Positions 26,745-35,649 of a stretch of 64,000 nucleotides of DNA are shown here, piece after piece. Both the position numbers and the translations under genes were made by a program. The stretch lies in NCBI RefSeq assembly GCF_026340655.1, contig NZ_JAPEOZ010000001.1, positions 1,302,001 to 1,366,000 of the forward strand. Reading direction: 5' to 3'. The notes beneath the pieces are model-generated. The model made no database searches, was not told the origin of the DNA, and saw only the letters and a list, made by a program, of their open reading frames with translations. Source of the DNA: Streptomyces sp. NBC_01275. GTDB lineage: Bacteria; Actinomycetota; Actinomycetes; Streptomycetales; Streptomycetaceae. The first letter of the stretch is position 1. The number at the start of each line of letters is the position of its first letter.

Positions 26745-27017
26745 CTACCTGCTGGATGCGGTGGGGCAGTCGCCGCCCTGGGCCTGCCGGACACGCTCGA
26801 CGACCATCGTGGCGGCGGCGAGGTGAACCCGCCGCCGCCACGCTCGCGGTGTGGGTCCGGTGTTGTAGACGGAGCTGATCCGGTCGTTCCAGGCCGAGGG
26901 CATGACGCCCTCCGAGTACCAGGCGTTGGTGTTGCCCGGGTACCAGTACCCGACACCGTCGGCGCGGGCGAGCAGGGCGAAGCCCGTGCAGGCCGGCGGC
27001 CCGCCGAATCGGCCCAT
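26745..27017 (-). CDS. Short crystallin/inhibitor-I36-like fragment
   Basis: 90 codons ending at 26745. 'CTGFALLARADGVGYWYPGN' and 'SAWNDRISSVYNTG' resemble the Greek-key motif of secreted I36-type peptidase inhibitors and beta/gamma-crystallins (the W-N-D-R-x-S-S-V signature). No signal peptide or good ribosome site precedes ATG 27017, so this is probably a remnant or a partly wrong start. It is convergent with the DUF6585-like gene. Confidence 0.35.
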   Translation of the reverse strand: MGRFGGPPACTGFALLARADGVGYWYPGNTNAWYSEGVMPSAWNDRISSVYNTGPTPRAWRRRVHLAAATMVVERVRQAQGGDCPTASSR

Positions 27018-27251
27018 CACGAACACCGCCGCGTCGCCGTCGCCGACATGGTGTGACGGGCGCGCTGTCACCGCGGCCCGACGGCGGGTGCCGCATGCCC
27101 ACGCCGGTCTAGCAGCGCCCCACGAGCCGGCGCCGTGGAGTTCCCCGCGTATCGCCGCACGCACCCTCGGACGTCCCCGCATGGCCCCTGTCACCGGACG
27201 GATCCCCGCACAGCACTTGGCTGGGCAGCCCTTATGCCCAACACTCGGCCC

Positions 27252-27737
27252 ATGACGCAGCGTGTGGAGCTCGCCACCGTGATGGACCGGCTGGCCGTCG
27301 ACGAATTGATCACCGACTATGCGGGGGCCGTCGACGACGGAGACTGGACGGCGTACCGGGAACTGTTCACATCGGACGGGCGGGCGGACTACCGCTCCGC
27401 CGGAGGGATCGAGGGGGAAGCCGGGCACGTGGCCGATTGGCTCGCGGAGAGCATGCGGCTGTTCGCGATGCGGCAGCATCTCATCGTCAACCGTCGGGTG
27501 CGCTTCGAGGTGTTGGAGCAGGACACGGGGGCGGACGTCGCCCGGGTGCGGGCCGACTACGTCAACCCCATGCGGTTGGCCACGGACGGCGACGGCTCCG
27601 CGAACGGCCACGGCTCCGCCGCCGCGCCCGACTTCGTGTGCGGGGGCCGGTACTCCTTCGATCTGCTGCGGACGGACGACGGCTGGCGGGTGCGCGAGGT
27701 CGTCGTGCACGAGAAGTGGCGGCGGTTGCCCGGCTGA
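27252..27737 (+). CDS. SnoaL/NTF2-like protein
   Basis: 161 residues from ATG 27252 (ATG 27234 is an in-frame alternative). 'RLAVDELITDYAGAVDDGDW' and 'AYRELFTSDGRADYRSAGG' are the usual opening of SnoaL_4/NTF2-like proteins, followed by strands 'HLIVNRRVRFEVLEQDTGAD' and 'RYSFDLLRTDDGWRVREVVV'. The cone-shaped fold serves isomerases, dehydratases and non-enzymatic ligand binders. Substrate unknown. It lies 87 bases before lnt in the same direction. Confidence 0.75.
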   Translation: MTQRVELATVMDRLAVDELITDYAGAVDDGDWTAYRELFTSDGRADYRSAGGIEGEAGHVADWLAESMRLFAMRQHLIVNRRVRFEVLEQDTGADVARVRADYVNPMRLATDGDGSANGHGSAAAPDFVCGGRYSFDLLRTDDGWRVREVVVHEKWRRLPG

Positions 27738-27824
27738 GCCGAGAGCGCGCTGTCGGAAAGCGCCCTGTCGGAGATCGTCGGGAGCGCGCACACTGGAGCC
27801 ACCCGCCGGGTAGGGAGGCGCCGT

Positions 27825-29507
27825 ATGAGGACGACGTTCGGTCACTGGCTCGTCTCTCCCTGGCGGCGCTCGGCCTTCGTGGCCCTGGCGGGCGCCCTGC
27901 CCGTGCTGGCCTTCCCGGCACCGGCCTTGTGGTGGTGGGCGTACGTCGCCCTGGTCCCCTGGATCCTGCTGGCCCGCTCCGCTCCGACGGGGCGGCGGGC
28001 GGCGTACGACGGCTGGAGCGGCGGGTTCGGGTTCATGCTGGCCATGCACCACTGGCTGCTGCCGTACCTGAATGTGTTCACCCTCGTGATCGCCGGCCTG
28101 CTGGGCGGCCTGTGGGCTCCGTGGGCCTGGCTGGTACACCGATTCCTCGGCCCGGCCGGCACCCTCCCCGCTACCCGCCCCACTCCCCTCCCCGCCCCCC
28201 TTCCCATTCCCCGCCCCGGCGCACACACGGATCCGCACGCCGGCGCACGCACCCACGCACCCCCTGAAGTCCCGACCCGTGGCCGGGTCCTCGTCGCGCT
28301 GCTCGTCCTGCCCGCCGGCTGGCTGGCGATCGAGCTGGTCCGTTCGTGGCAGGGGCTGGGCGGGCCGTGGGGGATGCTCGGGGCCAGTCAGTGGCAGGTG
28401 GAGCCGGCGCTGCGGCTCGCCTCCGTCGGCGGGGTGTGGCTGCTGAGCCTCCTGCTGGTGGCGGTGAACGTCGCCGTCGCCGTCCTGGTCGCCCTCCCCG
28501 CGTCCCGCGCGCCGGCCGTCGCCGGTCTCGTCGCCACCGCCGCCACGGCCTCGGCCGCCTGGGTGTGGGCGCCCCGCCCCGACGTCGACGGGCGCACCCG
28601 GATCGCCGTCGTGCAGCCGGGCGTGATCGACGGCGTCGACAGCCGCTTCGACCGTGAGGCGCAGCTGACCCGGCGGCTGGTCGGACAGGGCGTCGATCTG
28701 ATCGTCTGGGGCGAGAGCAGCGTCGGCTACGACCTCGTGGACCGGCCCGATCTGGCCGAGCGGGTGGCGGCCCTCTCCCGGGTCACCGGCGCCGACATCC
28801 TGGTGAACGTCGACGCCCGCCGCTCCGACCGGCCCGGCATCTACAAGAGCTCGATCCTCGTCGGACCGGACGGCCCGACCGGCGACCGGTACGACAAGAT
28901 GCGGCTGGTGCCGTTCGGCGAGTACATACCGGCCCGCTCGCTGCTCGGCTGGGCGACCTCGGTGGGGAAGGCGGCCGGCGAGGACCGGCGGCGGGGCGCC
29001 GAGCAGGTGGTGATGGACGCCGGGCCGGGGCTGCGGATCGGGCCGATGGTGTGCTTCGAGACGGCGTTCCCCGACATGAGCCGGCATCTCGCGCAGGACG
29101 GCGCGGACGTGCTGGTCGCCCAGTCGTCGACGTCGTCGTTCCAGAGCAGTTGGGCGCCCGAGCAGCACGCCTCGCTCGCCGCGCTGCGCGCCGCCGAGAC
29201 GGGACGCCCGTTCGTGCACGCGACGCTCACCGGCGTCTCCGCCGTCTACGACGCGGGCGGGCGGCGCATCGGCTCCTGGCTGGGCACGGACGCGAGCACC
29301 CCGGCCGTCTACGACGTCCCGCTCGCCCACGGCGTCACCCCGTACGTCCGCTACGGCGACTGGCCCGTCGACCTGGCCCTGTTGACGCTGGTCGCGCTGG
29401 GGCTCACGGAGGGGGCGCGGACGGTCAGGCTCCGGCGGAGCTCTCCCGCACCGCTCGTACCACCCGCTCGCACAGCTCATGAGTCGCCAGCGCGTCCCGG
29501 GCGCTGA
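27825..29507 (+). CDS. lnt: Apolipoprotein N-acyltransferase
   Basis: 560 residues. Adds the third acyl chain to lipoproteins at the membrane. After N-terminal helices comes a Pro-rich insertion (about residues 107-150), then more helices and the nitrilase-like periplasmic domain. The catalytic triad is visible: Glu297 in 'LIVWGESSVG', Lys358 in 'YDKMRLVPFGEY' and Cys410 in 'MVCFETAFPDM'. Its last 83 bases overlap antiparallel with the oxidoreductase gene on the other strand. Streptomyces genomes usually carry more than one Lnt. Confidence 0.9.
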   Translation: MRTTFGHWLVSPWRRSAFVALAGALPVLAFPAPALWWWAYVALVPWILLARSAPTGRRAAYDGWSGGFGFMLAMHHWLLPYLNVFTLVIAGLLGGLWAPWAWLVHRFLGPAGTLPATRPTPLPAPLPIPRPGAHTDPHAGARTHAPPEVPTRGRVLVALLVLPAGWLAIELVRSWQGLGGPWGMLGASQWQVEPALRLASVGGVWLLSLLLVAVNVAVAVLVALPASRAPAVAGLVATAATASAAWVWAPRPDVDGRTRIAVVQPGVIDGVDSRFDREAQLTRRLVGQGVDLIVWGESSVGYDLVDRPDLAERVAALSRVTGADILVNVDARRSDRPGIYKSSILVGPDGPTGDRYDKMRLVPFGEYIPARSLLGWATSVGKAAGEDRRRGAEQVVMDAGPGLRIGPMVCFETAFPDMSRHLAQDGADVLVAQSSTSSFQSSWAPEQHASLAALRAAETGRPFVHATLTGVSAVYDAGGRRIGSWLGTDASTPAVYDVPLAHGVTPYVRYGDWPVDLALLTLVALGLTEGARTVRLRRSSPAPLVPPARTAHESPARPGR

Positions 29508-30336
29508 GCACCTTGCCCGCGCGCACCGCGTCCAGGAAGGCGAGGATCGCCTGCTCGATGCCGCGCTGCCGGGACACCGGCACCCAGTCGCCGCGCCGCC
29601 GCACCGTCGGCTGCCCCTTGTGGTCGATCACCTCGGCGAGGTTGACGACCTGACGCTTGGTGTCCTGCCCGGAGACCTCGAGGATCTCCTCGTTGGAGCC
29701 GCTGAGCCGGTTCATCACGCCGAGCGCGGTGAAGCCGTCCCCGGAGAGCTGGAGGACCACGTGGTGCAGCAGCCCGTCCTCGACGCGGGCGCGCACGGTC
29801 ACGTCGTCGACCGGGCCGGGCGCCAGGAAGCGCAGCGTGTCGACGACGTGGATGAAGTCGTCGAGGATCATCCTGCGCGGTTCCTCGGGCAGCCCGATCC
29901 GGTTCTTCTGCATGACGATCAGCTCGCGCGGATGGTCGGCGCACTGCGCGTACCCGGGCGCGTACCGCCGGTTGAAGCCGACGGCGAGGGAGGTGTCACG
30001 GGCCTCGGCGAGCGCCACGAGCCGCTCGGAGTCGGCGAGTTCGTAGGCGAGGGGCTTGTCGACGTACGTCGCGACGCCCGCCTCCAGCAGCCGGGTCACG
30101 ATCTCGGGGTGCGCACCGGTGGGCGCGTGCACGAAGGCCGCGTCGAGGCCGACGGCCAGCAGCGCGTCCAGGTCGAGGTGGCGCTGGTGCGGGGACACGC
30201 GCAGGGTGTCGGCGACGCGGTCCAGGGTGGCCGCCGTACGGGTCTGCAGGTGGAGCTCGATCCCGGGCAGCGTGCCGAGCACGGGCAGATACGCCTTCTG
30301 CGCGATGTCGCCGAGTCCGATGCAGCCGATCTTCAC
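29425..30336 (-). CDS. Gfo/Idh/MocA-family oxidoreductase
   Basis: 303 residues from GTG 30336, preceded by GAGGGAG. 'IGCIGLGDIAQKAYLPVL' binds NAD(P), 'TYVDKPLAYELADSERL' holds the conserved D/E-K-P lysine, and 'ILDDFIHVVDTLRF' contains the D-x-x-H-x-x-D catalytic segment. The C-terminal alpha/beta domain is complete. Cofactor-dependent oxidation or dehydration of a sugar-like compound is expected. It is convergent with lnt, overlapping its 3' end by 83 bases, which is long for convergent genes. Confidence 0.85.
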   Translation of the reverse strand: MKIGCIGLGDIAQKAYLPVLGTLPGIELHLQTRTAATLDRVADTLRVSPHQRHLDLDALLAVGLDAAFVHAPTGAHPEIVTRLLEAGVATYVDKPLAYELADSERLVALAEARDTSLAVGFNRRYAPGYAQCADHPRELIVMQKNRIGLPEEPRRMILDDFIHVVDTLRFLAPGPVDDVTVRARVEDGLLHHVVLQLSGDGFTALGVMNRLSGSNEEILEVSGQDTKRQVVNLAEVIDHKGQPTVRRRGDWVPVSRQRGIEQAILAFLDAVRAGKVLSARDALATHELCERVVRAVRESSAGA

Positions 30337-30447
30337 GGGCGCTCCCTCACTGCTTGTCTCGGTTTGTCTCCGCGTCCCCGCAGGGCAGGATACGGCCGCT
30401 CCCGCAATCCCGTGGCGGCGGGGGGCGGGGTGGGCGAGCATGCGGTC

Positions 30448-30960
30448 ATGACGACGCAGCGCAGCGAACCCGCCCAGAACGCCGACGAACGCACCATGCT
30501 GGAAGGCTGGCTGGACTACCACCGGCAGACCCTGGCCTGGAAGTGCGAGGGACTCACCGACGCCCAGCTGCGCACCGCCTCGGTGCCGCCGTCCGAACTG
30601 TCCCTGATGGGGCTGGTGCGGCACATGGCGGAGGTGGAGCGCAGCTGGTTCCGCCGGGTGCTCGTGGGCGACGGCGCCGGCCCGATCTACTACAGCGACG
30701 AGGACCCGAACGGCGAGTTCCACCTCACCGAACAGGACACCTGGAAGGAGGCGCACGCCACCTGGCAGGCGGAGATCGAGGTCGCCCGACGGCACGCGGC
30801 CGGCTTCGCCCTGGACGAACTCTCGCGCGGGCAGAGCCGATACACCGAGGAACCGTTCAGCCTGCGCTGGATCTACACCCACATGATCGAGGAGTACGCC
30901 CGTCACAACGGCCACGCCGATCTGCTCCGCGAGTGCGTCGACGGTTCCACCGGCGACTGA
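30448..30960 (+). CDS. DinB-family four-helix metalloprotein
   Basis: 170 residues from ATG 30448. Metal-binding histidines fit the DinB pattern: 'LMGLVRHMAEVERSWFRRVL' (first His) and 'MIEEYARHNGHADLLRECVD' (two more, H-x3-H). Streptomyces members are close to the DUF664 group that includes mycothiol-dependent transferases, so a thiol-dependent role is possible but not shown. Confidence 0.83.
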   Translation: MTTQRSEPAQNADERTMLEGWLDYHRQTLAWKCEGLTDAQLRTASVPPSELSLMGLVRHMAEVERSWFRRVLVGDGAGPIYYSDEDPNGEFHLTEQDTWKEAHATWQAEIEVARRHAAGFALDELSRGQSRYTEEPFSLRWIYTHMIEEYARHNGHADLLRECVDGSTGD

Positions 30961-31033
30961 CGAGACCGCCGGCCGGCCGGGCTCCGTCACCCCGGGCCGG
31001 GCGACGACCTCCTTACGGGGCACGAGATCACCC

Positions 31034-31576
31034 GTGTGGGGCAACCTCCGCTTGTCCGCTGTTGCTCGGGCGGCCAAAACCACCAGAGTTGCGCGGGTGC
31101 ATCGAACGCCGACTACCGCAGCGATCCTGGTCACCGTGGCCGTCTCGGCCCTCGCCGGTTGCGTGACCGTCCAGCGCCCGCCCCTGCCCGGCCCGGTCGT
31201 GGCGCCGTCGCAGCCGCCTGTGCCGAGGCCGGAGGGGCAGGCCGAGACCCAGGTGGTGCAGGCCCCGGCCCGGGAGGCGCTGGAGATGGTCGGGCCGTCC
31301 CGCCGGCCCACCCCGACGACGCCCACGCGACAGCCGCGGACGGCGAAGGCGGCTGCCCCGGCAGAACAGCAGCCGCCGCCCCGCCCGCGCTCCCATCCGC
31401 ACCCCCGGCCGGCCCGCCCGGAGCCGCGCCGGCCCACGCAGCCGCGCGTGCGGATCCCGGACGTGGAGGAGGAGGTGCGCAGGAACACCGATGTGTGCGC
31501 GCTCGGCAGGAAGTACGGCGGCTGGCAGGGGGACAGCCCGGAGGCGGTGATCTGCGAGCAGGCCTACGGGCGTTGA
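31034..31576 (+). CDS. Proline-rich lipoprotein, function unknown
   Basis: 180 residues from GTG 31034; GTG 31097 would give a tighter signal peptide. A lipobox ends 'SALAGC', so the protein is probably lipidated outside the membrane. The middle is Pro/Arg/Thr-rich and disordered, typical of a cell-wall-spanning linker. The short C-terminal domain 'RRNTDVCALGRKYGGWQGDS' and 'VICEQAYG' has two Cys that may pair. Small C-terminal units of this kind are common in Streptomyces secreted proteins, but the role is unknown. Confidence 0.65.
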   Translation: MWGNLRLSAVARAAKTTRVARVHRTPTTAAILVTVAVSALAGCVTVQRPPLPGPVVAPSQPPVPRPEGQAETQVVQAPAREALEMVGPSRRPTPTTPTRQPRTAKAAAPAEQQPPPRPRSHPHPRPARPEPRRPTQPRVRIPDVEEEVRRNTDVCALGRKYGGWQGDSPEAVICEQAYGR

Positions 31577-31642
31577 GAAGCCGCCGACCGTAGCCGGCGA
31601 GGGGCCTTCACCAGACCCCGCGCCAAGCCCGCGCCGAGCCCC

Positions 31643-32116
31643 TCACCAGGTCCCCTCCCCCAGCCGCAGCTCCATCCTGCTGATCGCCGCCCGTACCCCG
31701 TCCCCGTACCGGTCGTCCCCCAGGGCCACGGCCGCGCTGCGCGCCCGGCGCACATGGGTGCGGGCGGCCTCGGCGCGGCCGAGCTTCACATAGTCGGCCG
31801 CCAGATTCAGGTGCAGCGAGGGGTACAGCGCCCGCACCTCGAGCGATCCCTCGTGCTCCGCGTGCTCCTCGTCCGCCGCCGTCAGCGCCCGCAGGTCCCA
31901 CGCCAGTTCGTCCGAGGGGTCGTCGTGGGTGTCGGCGAGGTAGTGGGCCAGGGTGCAGCGGTGCAGTGGGGCGCCGTCCTCGCCGATCTCGGTCCACAGG
32001 GCGAGGAGACGGCGCCGGGCCTCCTCGCGGTCTCCCCCGTGGTGCAGCATCACGACCTGCCCGATCCGCGTCAGCACGGCGTCCGGCGCCTCCCGCTCCT
32101 GCCGTCGCTCTGCCAC
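31643..32116 (-). CDS. TPR-like helical protein
   Basis: 157 residues, all helical. Repeating A/L/Y patterns ('MLHHGGDREEARRRLLALW', 'LHLNLAADYVKLGRAEAART', 'HVRRARSAAVALGDDRYG') fit tetratricopeptide repeats, which mediate protein binding. No enzyme domain is attached. The next gene upstream is ung, 125 bases away on the same strand, but no functional link is apparent. Confidence 0.72.
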   Translation of the reverse strand: MAERRQEREAPDAVLTRIGQVVMLHHGGDREEARRRLLALWTEIGEDGAPLHRCTLAHYLADTHDDPSDELAWDLRALTAADEEHAEHEGSLEVRALYPSLHLNLAADYVKLGRAEAARTHVRRARSAAVALGDDRYGDGVRAAISRMELRLGEGTW

Positions 32117-32241
32117 CGCGCCCTCCTTGCGTCGCCTGCGACGACGCTAACCGCAGGGGCCCGCGATCCCGGTCAGGCGGCACCGGGCCGGTCCCCGCAG
32201 GAACCGGCCCGGCGGCAGATCAGCCCGGGTCGGGCACGACC

Positions 32242-32925
32242 TCAGACCAGGTTCGGGATGGTCCAGTCGATCGGGTCGTGGCCCTGGGCGGCCACCGCCT
32301 CGTTGATCTGCGTGAACGGACGGGAGCCGAAGAACTTCTTCGCCGACAGCGGCGAGGGGTGCGCGCCCTTGACCACGATGTGCCGGCTCTCGTCGATCAG
32401 CGGGAGCTTCTTCTGCGCGTAGTTGCCCCACAGGACGAAGACGGCCGGGTCGGGCCGGTCGGCCACGGCGCGGATCACCGCGTCGGTGACCTTCTCCCAG
32501 CCCTTGCCCTTGTGCGAGTTCGCCTCGCCGGAGCGCACCGTGAGGACCGCGTTGAGCAGCAGGACGCCCTGCTGGGCCCACGGCATCAGATAGCCGTTGT
32601 CCGGGATCGGCGTGCCCAGCTCGGCGTGCATCTCCTTGTAGATGTTGCGCAGGGACGGCGGGATCTTCACTCCCGGCCGCACCGAGAAGCACAGGCCGTG
32701 CCCCTGGCCCTCGCCGTGGTACGGGTCCTGGCCGAGGACCAGCACCTTCACCTGCTCGTACGGCGTCGCGTCGAGCGCGGCGAACACCTCCTCGCGCGGA
32801 GGATAGACGGGCCCCTGCGCCCGCTCCTCCTCGACGAACTCGGTCAGCTCCTTGAAGTAGGGCTGCTGCAGCTCGTCGCCCAGAACCCCGCGCCAGGACT
32901 CGGGCAGCATGGCGATGTCGGTCAC
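32242..32925 (-). CDS. ung: Uracil-DNA glycosylase (family 1)
   Basis: 227 residues. Removes uracil from DNA as the first step of base-excision repair. Motif A 'VLVLGQDPYHGEGQGHGLCF' contains catalytic Asp67 and His70; motif B 'GAHPSPLS' gives His189 for leaving-group stabilisation. Length and order match E. coli Ung. Several Streptomyces carry two family-1 Ung genes, so this may be one of a pair. Confidence 0.94.
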   Translation of the reverse strand: MTDIAMLPESWRGVLGDELQQPYFKELTEFVEEERAQGPVYPPREEVFAALDATPYEQVKVLVLGQDPYHGEGQGHGLCFSVRPGVKIPPSLRNIYKEMHAELGTPIPDNGYLMPWAQQGVLLLNAVLTVRSGEANSHKGKGWEKVTDAVIRAVADRPDPAVFVLWGNYAQKKLPLIDESRHIVVKGAHPSPLSAKKFFGSRPFTQINEAVAAQGHDPIDWTIPNLV

Positions 32926-33005
32926 GTCAACGTCCTCCGTTGTGCGGTCACTTACCCACCGCAGAACCTACAGGCGACCACTGACAACCGGCCTCGCGGA
33001 GGGTC

Positions 33006-34595
33006 CTACCAGCTGGTCTTGCGGGACAGTTCCCACACCATCATGATCGTCGAGGGGTCCAGCGAACGCTCCCCGCCCGAGATGTCCTCGCTTGCCGCGA
33101 TGTACTGCTTGCCCTGCCACAGCGGCAGCAGCCGGGCGTCGTCGACGAGGATCTGCTGGGCCGCCTCGAAGTCCTTCACCACGTTGGCGCGGTCGCTCTC
33201 CTCGCGGGAGTGGGGCAGCAGCACCTGGGTGATCTCCTTCGCCGGGTAGGGCGTGCCGAGCGCGTTCTGCTCGCCGACGAAGGGGGCGATGAAGTTGTCG
33301 GCGTCCGGGAAGTCGGGGGCCCAGCCACGGCCGAACACCGGGTACTCGCCCTTCTGGTAGCCGACCACGTAGGTGTTCCAGGGGCGGCTCTTGAGGGTGA
33401 CCGTGAACAGGCCGGAGTCCTCCAGCTGCGCCTTGAGCTCCTTGAACTCCAGGGCGGTGTCGGAGCCGTAGCGGTCGGTGGTGTACCAGAGGGTGAGCGG
33501 GACGGGCGCGGTGATGCCGGCGTCCGAGAGGATCGTGCGGGCCTTGTCGGGGTCCGGGTCGCCGAAGGAGTCGAAGAAGCCGGTGGTGTGACCGGTCAGG
33601 CCCGTCGGGACCATGGAGTACAGCGGATCGACGGTGTCCTTGTAGACCTTGTGGGCGATCGCGTCCCGGTCGACGACCTGGGCGACGGCCCGGCGCACGG
33701 CGAGCTTGTTCGACGTCGGGTCCTTGGGGTTGAACACCAGGTAGTTGGTGTTGCTGCCGGCGCCCTCGATGAGCTGCAGGCCCTTGTCGCCGGCGCCCTG
33801 CCCCTCCAGCTCGACGATGTCGTCGGCGGCGAGACCCTGGTAGGTGATGTCGATGTCCCCGGCGCGCAGGGCCTTGACCATCTCGCCGGAGTCCTGGAAG
33901 TAGCGGATGGTCACCGCGTCGTTCTTGCGGTCGGCCAGGCCCTTGTAGTTGTCGTTGCGCACGAGCACGGACTGCTTGCCCTCGCCGTAGGACTGCAGCC
34001 GGTACGGTCCCGAGCCGACGATGCCGTCGTCCTTGCGCAGGGACTTCGCGGGGTAGTCGTCGGGGTCGACGAGGGACATGCCCGGGGTGGCGAGCACGAA
34101 GGGGAAGGTCGCGTCGGGCTTGTTGAGCTGGAAGACGATCTTGCGGTCGCCGCTCACCTTGATGCTGTCCAGGCTGCCCAGCAGTCCGGCGGGGCCGCTG
34201 TCGGAGTTGATCGCCTTGATCCGGTCGATCGAGTGCTTCACGGCCTGCGCGTCCAGTTTGTCACCGTTGGAGAACTTCAGCCCCTCGCGCAGTTCGCAGG
34301 TGTAGGTGCGGTTGGAGCTGTCCGTGAACTCACAGCTCTTGGCGGCGTCCGGCTCGGGCGAGGTCGCTCCCTTGGGGTAGGACAGCAGCGTCTGGTAGAC
34401 GTTGCGGAACAGTTCCCACGAGCCGTCCCAGGCGGCGGCCGGGTCAAGGGTGCTGGGCGAGCTGGTCGTGCCCACGACGATCGGTCCTTCGTCGCCTGAG
34501 CTCTGCTCCCCCAGGAGACTGCACCCGGCCACCATGGATATGGACACGATCGCCGCCATCTGCTGCAAGGATCGGTTCCGGTTGAACACGCGCAC
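33006..34595 (-). CDS. ABC-transporter solute-binding lipoprotein, peptide/nickel family (SBP_bac_5)
   Basis: 529 residues. The signal peptide ends in the lipobox MVAGC (Cys25), so it is anchored outside the membrane. Family marks include 'STLDPAAAWDGSWELFRNVY', 'CELREGLKFSNGDKLDAQAV' and 'RGWAPDFPDADNFIAPFVG'. It should bind oligopeptides or similar ligands and feed an ABC permease, but no permease or ATPase gene lies beside it (an orphan binding protein). The terminator at 34726-34777 separates it from the reductase genes upstream. Confidence 0.88.
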   Translation of the reverse strand: MRVFNRNRSLQQMAAIVSISMVAGCSLLGEQSSGDEGPIVVGTTSSPSTLDPAAAWDGSWELFRNVYQTLLSYPKGATSPEPDAAKSCEFTDSSNRTYTCELREGLKFSNGDKLDAQAVKHSIDRIKAINSDSGPAGLLGSLDSIKVSGDRKIVFQLNKPDATFPFVLATPGMSLVDPDDYPAKSLRKDDGIVGSGPYRLQSYGEGKQSVLVRNDNYKGLADRKNDAVTIRYFQDSGEMVKALRAGDIDITYQGLAADDIVELEGQGAGDKGLQLIEGAGSNTNYLVFNPKDPTSNKLAVRRAVAQVVDRDAIAHKVYKDTVDPLYSMVPTGLTGHTTGFFDSFGDPDPDKARTILSDAGITAPVPLTLWYTTDRYGSDTALEFKELKAQLEDSGLFTVTLKSRPWNTYVVGYQKGEYPVFGRGWAPDFPDADNFIAPFVGEQNALGTPYPAKEITQVLLPHSREESDRANVVKDFEAAQQILVDDARLLPLWQGKQYIAASEDISGGERSLDPSTIMMVWELSRKTSW

Positions 34596-34725
34596 GCTCC
34601 TCGATCTGCCATGCCAAGGGTTGGCAGACCATACCGCAGCGCCCGACGGGGTGAACCCGCACGGGTGGGGCGTTCTTGATCACTTGGGCGATGACGACGT
34701 TGTCATCACTTTTCGCGACCGCGCT

Positions 34726-34777
34726 ACGACGACACGGGCGCCGTTTCCGTAAAGAGAAACGGCGCCCGTGTCGTCGT
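34726..34777 (-). terminator. Strong hairpin terminator downstream of the FabG-like gene
   Basis: Two perfectly complementary 22-base arms (34726-34747 and 34756-34777) enclose an 8-base loop. It follows the stop of the minus-strand reductase (34801) and precedes the binding-protein gene. There is no U-tract, as usual in Streptomyces. The arms contain GGCGCC. Confidence 0.85.
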
Positions 34778-34800
34778 CGCTGTCAGCTCGCGCCGGATTC

Positions 34801-35562
34801 TCAGCCGACGCCGGCGTTGAGGAAGATGCCGCCGTCGACGACGAGCGTCTGGCCGGTGATCCAGTCCGACTGCTCCGAGGTGAGGAAGGCGGCGGTGCCG
34901 CCGATGTCGGAGGGCAGGCCGAGCCGGGCCAGCGGATAGGCGGCGGCCGCCTCCTCCTCGCGCCCCTCGTACAGGGCCGAGGCGAACTTGGTCTTCACCA
35001 CGGCCGGGGCGATCGCGTTGACCCGCACCCGGGGCGCGAACTCGTGCGCCAGCTGCTGGGTCAGGTTGATCATCGCGGCCTTGCTGATGCCGTACGCGCC
35101 GATGAACGGCGAGGCCGAAAGGCCCGCGACGGAGGCGATGTTGACGATCGCGCCGCCGTTGTCCTTCTGCCAGGCGTGCCAGGTCCGCTGGGCGAAGCCG
35201 AGCGCGGAGACGACGTTGGTCTCGAAGACCTTGCGCGCCACGTCCAGGTCGAGGTCGGCGATCGGCCCGAACACCGGGTTCGTGCCGGCGTTGTTGACCA
35301 GGAAGTCGACCCGTCCGAAGGCCTCCATCGTGCGCTCGACGGCGGTGGCCTGGTGTTCCACGTCGTGCGCCTTGCCGGCGACGCCGATGACCCGGTCGGC
35401 GCCGAGCTGTTCGACGGCCTCCTTGAGGGCGTCCTCGTTGCGGCCGGTGATGCAGACCCGGTCGCCGCGGGCGAGGAGCGCCTCGGCTACGCCGTAGCCG
35501 ATGCCGCGGCTGGCGCCCGTGACGAGGGCGACCTTGCCGGAGAGCGGGGGCAGTTCAGTCAT
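34801..35562 (-). CDS. SDR-family oxidoreductase (FabG-like)
   Basis: 253 residues. 'VTGASRGIGYGVAEALLARG' binds NADP, 'FLVNNAGTNP' and 'IVNIASVAG' follow, and the active site is Tyr/Lys in 'AYGISKAAMINLTQQLAHEF'. 'RVNAIAPAVVKTKFA' is the usual post-catalytic strand. It sits 87 bases downstream of another FabG-like gene in the same direction, so the pair is probably co-transcribed and ends at the hairpin 34726-34777. Likely a 3-oxoacyl or related reductase. Confidence 0.88.
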   Translation of the reverse strand: MTELPPLSGKVALVTGASRGIGYGVAEALLARGDRVCITGRNEDALKEAVEQLGADRVIGVAGKAHDVEHQATAVERTMEAFGRVDFLVNNAGTNPVFGPIADLDLDVARKVFETNVVSALGFAQRTWHAWQKDNGGAIVNIASVAGLSASPFIGAYGISKAAMINLTQQLAHEFAPRVRVNAIAPAVVKTKFASALYEGREEEAAAAYPLARLGLPSDIGGTAAFLTSEQSDWITGQTLVVDGGIFLNAGVG

Positions 35563-35649
35563 GTCCGTGATTCCTGTCGGTCCTGATCCCTGTCGTCCTG
35601 GTCCCTGAGGGTCCCAGGAAAGGTCCTAGATCTGCTGTCGCGACAGGCG

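Noticed and set aside
26745..29480. 911-codon open frame on the minus strand
   Set aside because: It is antisense to lnt and other genes, Arg/Pro/Gly-rich and without motifs; only its last ~90 codons (I36-like) look like protein.
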